From Ceratothoa steindachneri (lineage: Eukaryota > Arthropoda > Malacostraca > Isopoda > Cymothoidae), in the NCBI GenBank assembly GCA_963969495.1, contig OZ018317.1:224918099-224982098 (forward strand): a stretch of DNA of 64,000 bases. The letters are read 5' to 3'. The notes beneath the pieces are model-generated. The model saw only the letters and a program-made list of their open reading frames with translations. It searched no databases and was not told the origin of the DNA. This document shows positions 56,416-64,000 of the stretch, in pieces; position 1 is the stretch's first letter; each line of letters begins with the position of its first letter. The translations under genes and the position numbers were made by a program.

Positions 56416-57489
56416 TATTAACTGCCTGAATGCAGCTAAAGTAATATATTGCGTGTGTGAATATTTATCAGATTATTTCTTGTAGAGTTATACTGACCGA
56501 CTGTTTTCTTAACGCACTAGATACTTACTTGATGTTTACTAAGTCTGTATGAGGTATTTGTTTATGGTTCAGGAACATCATATTAGTAAAAGGGACTCGT
56601 TGCAATGAGGATTACACATATTTACTACTGAAGATACTCTTCATTAGTGAGAAATAGGCCTACCATCAGGGCTAAAGGTTTTGAGACTAATATACATTTT
56701 TATATTTGCATTAGTTTTTAAAATTTAGGTAATATGAACAATATTTTAATATTTAAATTATTTAAGGTTTATTAAAAAGTCAGTATTCCGAAAATAATAA
56801 GAAAACTGCATTCCTGAGTTGAATCCAAAATCCCATTCTGATACAGTTCCAGTAGGATGTGAGTTTCAGTCTCAGGAGCTTCGTTATTCCATCTAAGAGG
56901 TGAAAATGAATGATGATAAATATAGGTAAAATGAGTGATGTTGTGTAGATATAATCTATTTTGTAATATTTTTATAAAAAATAAATGTTTGAATCTTTTT
57001 TCAATTTCAAAAATTGTTCTTTACAAAAAATAAACGGCAATCATTGTTGCTCTACCTCAAAGTTGCCTGAAATGCAAGGAGATAGTTGCCAAGGGTATCG
57101 CATCAAAGAACACCATCTTTAGGATCTTTAATGACTTTTAAAAGACTAGTTACACTTCTGTGAAGAAGTCTTCTGGAGGCACAAACGCTTCAAATAAAGG
57201 CCAAGATCGCTTCCAGGTAAGGTTTCAAATCAAGGATCAGGTTGCCTCCACTGCCAAGCTTGCTCACGGTTGTAAAGAGGCAGTTGTGAACGATTCAGTG
57301 CACACAAATAGGCAAAAACATATTAACAGAGGTCTCTGGTTGGGAAGGGATGGCAAGAAGCCTTATCTCAACAAGAAGAACCAAGAGTGATATGAGCCAC
57401 TTTTACACGAAATATAAAGAATGGACTGTTAAAGACCTGGGCGCGTGCTCGCCGTCGAGGGTGTCCACATTGATTAATACAATATACCA
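56416..57489. other. no gene recognised
   Basis: AT-rich to about 57040. The 57160-57390 plus-strand frame (KGQDRFQVRFQIKDQVAST) is less AT-rich and might be the N-terminal part of a decayed transposase, but no diagnostic motif is present. Confidence 0.4.
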
Positions 57490-58700
57490 CCCACAAAATT
57501 TTTTGAAATAATTAAACAGTTGTTATTAACAAAAACATTGTTAAAACAGAACCTAAACACAAATATTAGATGTGGTGTTCAAAATGCTTTTCATGGGCAG
57601 GAGCACAAAGACGTAGACCGTCTAGCCAACTTCCAATCGCCCTTTGGGGCAGTTCAACCGGAATATTGTTCCATGCTTCTATCAGCAGAGTTTTTAAGGT
57701 TTGTCTGTCTGTAACTTCTCTCCTCTGCAATTGAAGTTGATGTGACAGTAAACGTCACATGGTGAAATCCATTACGCTGAGATCTGGACTTTTCGAGGCC
57801 CATTTGTTAGATTAAATGAAATGAGGAGTATTGGCTTTGAGCCAGGCAACAGTCTCTTTGAATGTATGGGCCTTCGTTACATCTTGTTGCCATGTCCATT
57901 CATATGTTCCAATTACTTGGTTTATATCTCGGAACATTTGGGTCCACATTTCATCCCTAGAGACAAACTGATTTACTGGAAGGGGAAGGGGGAGCTTCTG
58001 TACGATGGAAAAAGTTCTTGCTCAGTAGTATCTCCTTCAATGAACCGCAACTCTGTTTTACCATGCCAGGAGACTGCACCCTAGCACATGAATGATGACT
58101 GTTGTTTAATCAATTTCCACCAGCATATCATTCTCAGAGATGTTTGTTTTAATCTGGACAGTGGGAGAAATGCGATCATTTTGGAAGTTCAAAGGTGTGG
58201 GGAGACTGAAATTTGAGTCATCGGAAACCAAATTTGCTTCCACTGATCGTGTTATTCGAAACAGCTTAGCAGTGCCGTACATTTTTGTTCGTGTGTTTTC
58301 GATGTGTTTCAATAAGAAAATTGCCTTTATTTCTCTTATAGCACTTTAATTCGGATTGTTGGATAATGCGAAAGACTAACATTTGATAACTGTAGTTCAC
58401 GGCATATTTCACGCTAACTGGAATGTCTTCTTTCGTGTCTCGGTGGTGTGACAGCAAGGTCCAGCACAGCCAGTTTGGTAGGCGAAGAAATTTTCTTGAT
58501 TGTGCCAGATCCACGCTTACGAACTTTAGCAGCAGGTGAAACTCCCCCTTTTAATTAGACCAACAACATCTGTAAATTGATTTTTAGTTATTAAACGAAA
58601 GAATTCTGGCAAATCTCTTGCCATTTTTTTAGTCCTCAAGTCGGATGTTCTTTCTTGAAAAGAACAATCCCCTCGCGTTAAAAATTTGATAACTGTGGCA
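57490..58700 (-). pseudogene. Tc1/mariner transposase (DD37D-like), decayed
   Basis: Minus strand: KRGSGTIKKISSPTKLAVL (N-terminal linker, about 58535-58480), DEMWTQMFRDINQVIGTYEW (about 57970-57910), TWQQDVTKAHTFKETVAWLK with the second Asp near 57900-57845, SKSPDLSVMDF near 57790, then QTLKTLLIEAWNNIPVELPQ and GLRLCAPAHEKHFEHHI at 57700-57570. About 37 residues separate the second and third Asp, as in maT-type elements. Stops and several frame changes. Terminal repeats were not found. Confidence 0.7.
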
Positions 58701-60052
58701 TCCTGGAATTTAAGGCAAAGGAATTGTAAAAGTTATATGTTAATTAATTGTACAGGGGTAAAATACATAATATAAATCTAAAATTTTCTGGGGATGGCCA
58801 TGCGGCTTCTTGTATTACAATTTAAACGCGTATTTATATGTTAAAACAATAAAAGGTGTCTAACTGAATCAAAACTATCATTGTGACCTTAGTTAAGAGC
58901 GCTGTAACGAGTGTAACAGGACTTTTGCAATCCTCGGTATGTTGTATTTTGGTGAGAGGACACTAAATATTATTGTAAACCATATAAAATCCTAGAATAC
59001 CTCATTCCAAAATTGTTTACTAGTTTTTATTGAAGGACTTTAAAAATTATTGGATTAAAGGAAGTATGGAAACGGGAGTTCCATGTTCATCTAAATTAAT
59101 GGTTTCGTACGCATAGTGAAAACATAAACAAGATCTCCTAGGATAAAGAAACCAACAATCCTAAAAAAAAACCAAGAATTGTAAATATTATTAAAGTATT
59201 AAAAGCAGAATCCTTAAATAATAAAAACAAAAAGTCTACACACTCAAAGATAGTTTTAAAAAGGAATAAATTTCAAAGTTGATAGAAACAAAAGAAAATA
59301 GATTCAGATATACTACTAACCGAAACGACAAGAAAGAAAGTAAACAGAATAAAAAATAGCAAACAGAGATAGTCCAGTGCCTATCACCTCTAACTACTAT
59401 TCGAGCCCTTCTCGCATCTCGATGTTGCGTGAGGCTTACAAACCCTCGGTTTGTGTCGCTGTATCAACTCTGAAATGCTGTTTATTGATTAAACTTTGTT
59501 TTATGGTCCATTAATAAGATACAGGGGCATTTTATACTCAGTATTTTGCTCCAATTTGATGCCGAATAGCCATAAGATTATAATATATACACAAAATACT
59601 TCTGGAGCTGACCAGGTTGGTTGGTTTGCCGTTTTCGAAAGGCCAGTCATCGATTGGACTTCTAAAGAGCGGAATAGGCTTTCCCTTTTCCTCTATATGG
59701 CAGATGAATTCTACTAGCCAACCATCTTTTGCCACCCGCGAAATTTCTATAGATTTTAAAAATTCATTGTATTATTATTCGCGACGCAGACATTACTAAA
59801 GATTTAAATTCCTTGTATCACCCACGAAATTTCCGTAGATTTTTAAATATTAACTGTATCACCGCTATGACACTTCCAACGAGTTTTAGATATTCACTTT
59901 ATCTTGAAACCTTTTGTGAATTACTTCATTTTAATTGTGTATTTATCAACCAAATTATTACCAGGACTTATGTGTGGCAACACTTATCCTTTGACCTTGT
60001 AATTACAGTGTTTACTGGACCGCCTTTCGTGGGTGCGATTCTCAGACATTAG
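58701..60052. other. no gene recognised
   Basis: AT-rich, with a diverged local duplication of about 75 bases (cgcgaaatttctatagattt near 59738, cacgaaatttccgtagattt near 59821). No motif-bearing frame. Confidence 0.5.
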
Positions 60053-60175
60053 AGCCACGGCCGAGCCAATGGCAATGGCCTCTTCCGATTGCAGAGAAGT
60101 TAGGCCACAAAAGTTGTGGTAAATTAGTGACGTAATCCCGATACGCTGCAGATACCTGCGGTTCGAATCTCACGT
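60053..60175 (+). other. tRNA-like block (possible SINE head or tRNA relic)
   Basis: An A-box-like ACGGCCGAGCCAATGG near 60056 resembles the start of Ser/Leu tRNAs, and GGTTCGAATCTCAC near 60150 resembles a B box. The distance between them is too long for a working tRNA and no acceptor stem is evident. A minisatellite array starts about 55 bases downstream. Confidence 0.35.
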
Positions 60176-60227
60176 TAATCCTTACGTCCCTATTGGGAAA
60201 TAGAAGGCTCAAACAAGAGTGCGGATC

Positions 60228-60536
60228 GATGTTAAAACCCAAATCCTGAATGAAGATCGGTGGTAAAAGCAACCATCAGTGAAGATCGCGAGTAAAACAT
60301 ACTCGTGATGGAAGATCTGTGGTAAATTAAAAACGTGAAGGGGAAGATCGGTGGTACATCTCCAAACGCAAGTAAAGATTGGGGGTAAAATCCAAGCCAT
60401 GAGTGAAGATCGGCAGAAAAAAACCTAACTATATGTGAAGATCGGCAGTAAAACCCAAGCGATGAGTGAATCTCGGCGTTAAAACCCCAACCATTAAAAC
60501 CCAAGCCATCCAGGAGTGAAGATCGGTGGCAAATCA
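60228..60536. repeat. minisatellite, GAAGATCGGTGGTAAAACC type
   Basis: About eight diverged units of 38-45 bases: gtgaagatcggtggtaaaac then ccaagccatga. Confidence 0.85.
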
Positions 60537-60639
60537 AAATATTATTTTCATAGCTATTAAGAGCACATAAATACTCCTGCGGCCAATTCCATATTATCAG
60601 CGTTCATTGGCGTAAACTCATTTAAGATTAACAACAATT

Positions 60640-61435
60640 TAAAATCAAAGCCTTCTTTCTTAAAATTAAAACCTTTTCCATTAAAACCAAACCATTCTTC
60701 GTTAAAATTAAACCCTTCTCCCTTAAAATTGAACCATTCTTCCCTAAAATTGTTTCCTCCTTAAACACCCGTTTAAACTCAAACATTCTCTCTTAATATC
60801 AGACCAATCTCCCTTAAAATCAAACAATTCTCCGTTAAAACCAACCATTCTTCCGTAAACTTAAACTTTTCTCCATTAAAACCATACCCTTCTACCTTAA
60901 AGACACGTATAAAAGCCAACTTCTTTTAAAATCAACCCTTTCTCCCTTAAAGACACGTATAAAAGCCAACTTCTCTAAAAATTAACCCTTTCTCCCTTAA
61001 AATAAACCAATTACCCTTAAAATCAAACAAATCTTCCTTAAAACCAAACCATTATTCTATAAAATTAAACCCTTCTTCCTTATAAACAGACCCATCTCCT
61101 AAAATTAAGCATCTATTAAAATCAATCCCTTCTACCTTATAATTAAAACCCAACCTCCCTTGAAATAAAACAATTCTCACTTAAAACCAAACCCTCTTCC
61201 CTTAGAGACACCTACTTAAAATCAAAGAATCTCCCTTAAAAACAACCTATTCTCCCTTAAAACAAATCCACCTCCCTTAAAATCAAACCATTCATCGTTA
61301 CAATTCAAACCCTTCTCCCATAAAGCCCTAAACGGTCTCCCTTAAAGTTACACCCTTAAACTTAAACCTCCTCCCTTAAAATCAAACCTATAAAATTAAA
61401 AGCCTTTTCCCTTAAAATTAGTCTCCAAGCTACAA
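60640..61435. repeat. minisatellite, CCTTCTCCCTTAAAATTAAA type
   Basis: About forty short units of 18-22 bases (cttctcccttaaaatcaaac and variants). One longer block, taaagacacgtataaaagcc, is duplicated near 60898 and 60950. Confidence 0.85.
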
Positions 61436-61862
61436 CTGACGATGACGTACCCTTCCAAATACCCGAGTGGAACTAACCTTCATTTCTGACAGTGGGCAAG
61501 ATCAAGAGTTGCATGCTCTACTACTTTTTAGTTCTTCAAGTACTCTCCGTTAAACTCGCCACTTTCTTTAAGAACTTCTCCTTACAAAATTGCTGGTGGA
61601 TATGCCCTTATTGATGTACGCTTGTTAGTTTGGAGTGAATTCTCCAACCTGTAAAATTAATGAAACCAGCCAACGTTTACTCATGTGTAGAATAAACAAC
61701 CACTTCGCGTTTTCCTATCTGTCCCAGGCGTCTCGTGCCTCATCACTGCCCAGTGGTTAATAAATGTTAATAGGGTTTAAAATTATGTTAAAAATTGCTT
61801 CGAATATCTGACTTTTATCTGAGAGGATTATATACAAAGGTTTGCTAGCTCAATAAAATTTA
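61436..61862. other. short non-coding stretch
   Basis: No recognisable feature before the Tc1 element. Confidence 0.5.
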
Positions 61863-61975
61863 ATAAAGACATGCATTAAATATATTTTAGGAAGATTTCA
61901 TATGATACAATCGTATATTCAAGAAATTATACTAAATAAACTAACAAAATATAATATTGATGCAGGAAAAATAAG
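61863..61975 (+). repeat. left terminal inverted repeat
   Basis: Pairs with 63158-63268 at roughly 80-85 percent by eye. Confidence 0.8.
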
Positions 61976-62039
61976 TGAACGATTATTCACAGAATTGCTT
62001 AGCAAGCAAAGACACTAGAAACAAAGCAATATTTGACAA

Positions 62040-63060
62040 CGATGAAACTTAAAACACTTAATTGAGGGTTTGAAGCCTTTGTTTTCTATTAATTCGGCGT
62101 AATGACGATCGCAGGACCTTACCAGTTCCTTGCAAAATTCTGGCGTTATTTTGTTCCATTCCTGCTCAATTTTCGCCCACTGGTCTCGAACTACATATAT
62201 CTCCAATGATTTTCCAGATGTTTTCAATTGGATTCAGGTCCCGGCTCAGAGTACGCCACTTCATTACTTCGATATCTTCTTGTTTGAAATATTATTTAAC
62301 TCGCTTTGCAGTGTTGCATGTCGCGTTGTCCTGCATAAATACTGTTGGCTGGTTTATAGATGCTCGGAGTGAAGGTATAATATGTTGTTGTACGAGGTTT
62401 AGATACACATTCGCATTTACCCTTCAAATTATTCGAACTAGCAGACCAACTCTCTTTCAGAAGAAAACATCCGCCATACCATGACGCTGCCTCCTCCATG
62501 AATGGTAGACTCTTTTTACACATTTAGGGTTATATCTGTCACCTGTAGCGAGTCTAACAAAGCTTCTGCCATCAGATCCCGCCAAATTAATTTACTTTCG
62601 TCGCTGAAATGAATTCTCTCCCAATCTTCATCTTTCCAAACAGCATGAGCTTACGCATCTTCGCGTCTCGCCTTCTGGTTTTTCTTACTGATGATTGGTT
62701 TTGTTGCTAGAAAACGAGCTTTTAAACCAGATGCATTGAAGCGAAGGTACACTGTGAAACGACTTACTTCTTTGCCACTATTGGTCTTAATTTTTCGAGA
62801 AATTTCTGCTGCAGTCTCGAAAGGATCCTTCATAGAGAAGCGCCTAATTGCTCTGTTTTCTTGGACGGTGGTTATGCGGTGTCAACCAACCTTTGCAGGA
62901 GATTTATATTTTTGTTTTCATTGTATAACTTCATAACCAGCGAAATCATACTCTTGGATATTCAATCCTCTCTTGAAATCGAAGAAAGAGTCCTCCTCGA
63001 AGCCTTCTAGCGAGCAATTCTGTGACTGAGCTCAGGAGTCACTTTCATGTGTGGTGAGTA
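62040..63060 (-). pseudogene. Tc1-like DD34E transposase, inactivated
   Basis: Minus strand: KDPFETAAEISRKIKTNSG (about 62830-62775), SRFTVYLRFNASGLKARF, KKNQKARRED, WERIHFSDESKLIW with the first Asp near 62620-62580, STIHGGGSVMVWR near 62500, VFMQDNATCNTAKRVK with the second Asp near 62345, LNPIENIW with the Glu near 62225, and EQEWNKITPEFCKELVRSCD to the end. The catalytic spacing is 34 residues, and all three catalytic residues are present, but stops (after RREDA, LNV and RVK) and frame changes make it inactive. Confidence 0.85.
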
Positions 63061-63157
63061 CGACAACAATGTGGGTTGTACAGTTCTTACCTACTTCTAA
63101 AAATTTTGCCAAATGATTTCAAGAAACTTCTCATAATATTCCTAAAAAATCATTCTT

Positions 63158-63268
63158 ATTTTGCAAGTGTCAATATTTGATTTTATTAATTTATTTAATA
63201 CAATTTCTTGAATATATGATTTTATGTTATGAAATCTTCATAAAATATATTAAATGCATGCTTTAATG
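63158..63268 (-). repeat. right terminal inverted repeat
   Basis: Partner of 61863-61975. Confidence 0.8.
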
Positions 63269-63884
63269 TACCTTGGAAATTGCATTTACCTACTTATCAT
63301 ACTTTTGAAAATATTTAATAAAAGAAAATCGTTCTCTTATGTTGTTCGGTAGTGTCTATATTTTATTCTCTTTACTTCTTGCTTAGCCTGAAAAGGCAAG
63401 TAAACGGCCGAAATATTAAGAATAAATATATAAATCAGGTCTTACTTTCTTGTTCTACGCCAGAAAGTTTTGAAAAAAAGTTATTTCGTTAAGGAAGTGC
63501 TGAGATTAGGGAACAGGAAATTATATTGGTGGGCATAAGGTAAATAGCCTCGAGACGACACTACTTAGAACACTAGGAATCTAAACTCCCCTTACCCTGC
63601 CTCCCATCTCTAGATCCTTTGGTCCTTACAGCTGATCCGGTGTTTGCGAGGATGAGCAACGAAGCTGAAAGACATTGAGCGATGGGTCATCAAATCGACG
63701 ATATATTGTTAATAATCTCCGCTCTCATAAATTCCTCTAGATGGAAGTAAGGTTAGGTCATAACTAGAGATGCAACACGTATTAGATATGAGTTGATTAG
63801 ATTTAACCTTCAGTCAAAAAAGATTTTGATAGAAAATAAGGTCGACGTACATCAATCCCACTAAATTACTCCGCCAAAAGATGT
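63269..63884. other. no gene recognised
   Basis: AT-rich sequence with no motif-bearing frame. Confidence 0.5.
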
Positions 63885-64000
63885 ATAAGGCTATATGTGC
63901 TGTAGCATATCCTCCTCTCCTGGTTCATCCCTGAGCAGATTGGGCCATATATGTTGCAGAATCTTGTCTATTTCATCCATTCAAGCTTTACCCACTGGTA
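63885..64000. repeat. satellite family of 11790-16745 resumes
   Basis: Two to three diverged units (gtgctgtagcatatcctc, catccctgagcagattgggcc, then tgttgcagaatcttgtc) match the divergent edges of the large satellite and run off the window. Confidence 0.65.

Larger units (their letters stand above)
61863..63268 (-). mobile_element. Tc1-like element with long terminal inverted repeats
   Basis: 1406-bp element. Inverted repeats of about 110 bases at 61863-61975 and 63158-63268 (atgcattaaatatattttag against its inverted partner; both contain a variant of catatattcaagaaatt). TA dinucleotides flank both ends (61861-61862 and 63269-63270). It carries one transposase relic. Confidence 0.85.

Overview
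The window is a eukaryotic, intergenic, repeat-dominated stretch, most likely from an arthropod; a crustacean or chelicerate fits the transposon mix best, but that is inference. The signs are overall AT-richness with GC-rich islands only at a few coding or retroelement segments, long (TA)n tracts, many unrelated tandem arrays, Tc1/mariner elements of several lineages, CR1-like LINEs, Ty3/gypsy elements, and no operons or dense coding. I see only one gene that looks like an intact ordinary host gene (3713-4393, minus: a small secreted Gly/Pro/Cys-rich protein) and one nearly intact transposase (29469-30509, minus). Almost everything else that codes is decayed transposon.

Layout. 1-630: LINE RT fragment. 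1690-3692: degenerate minisatellites running up to the stop codon of the secreted-protein gene (3713-4393). 4836-6391: a dead Tc1-like transposase and a CR1 3' tail. 8104-9966: dead copy of an uncharacterised Cys-rich protein family with one intron. 11790-16745: a roughly 53-bp satellite split by a LINE insertion. 16880-21145: at least five further unrelated tandem arrays, one (17748-18925) with higher-order structure. 23390-25665: the 5' half of a jockey-like LINE, then palindromes, (TA)n and a foldback with a tRNA-like end. 25745-26560: a dead DD41D-like transposase. 28013-30795: a second dead copy of the 8-kb gene family, split by a complete DD41D mariner-superfamily element (29303-30608). 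30945-39240: CR1 elements in series, one with recognisable ORF1 (zinc finger, coiled coil, SGNH esterase) and ORF2 (endonuclease and RT).

40130-41707 is a dead mariner cut by a solo LTR (40474-41470, 5-bp duplication CTCAC). 42153-56415 is a multi-level nest. A Tc1-like element (terminal repeats at 42153 and 56415, TA on both sides) contains an LTR-like insert and a gypsy element (45084-56309, plus strand). A second gypsy element (45418-51412, minus strand, TATC duplication) sits inside the first one's 5' LTR and itself carries a piece of a mariner. Both gypsy elements place integrase before reverse transcriptase, the Gmr1-type order, unlike ordinary Ty3/gypsy. 57490-58700 and 61863-63268 are further Tc1/mariner relics, the latter with long terminal inverted repeats. 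Between them lie a tRNA-like block and two more minisatellites. The window closes at 63885-64000 with a return of the satellite family seen at 11790-16745.

The genes do not work together as a pathway; the story is one of successive insertions. The best-supported biology is the order of those insertions, the two intron-bearing copies of an unknown protein family, and the unusual domain order of the gypsy elements. No new defence or signalling system is visible.
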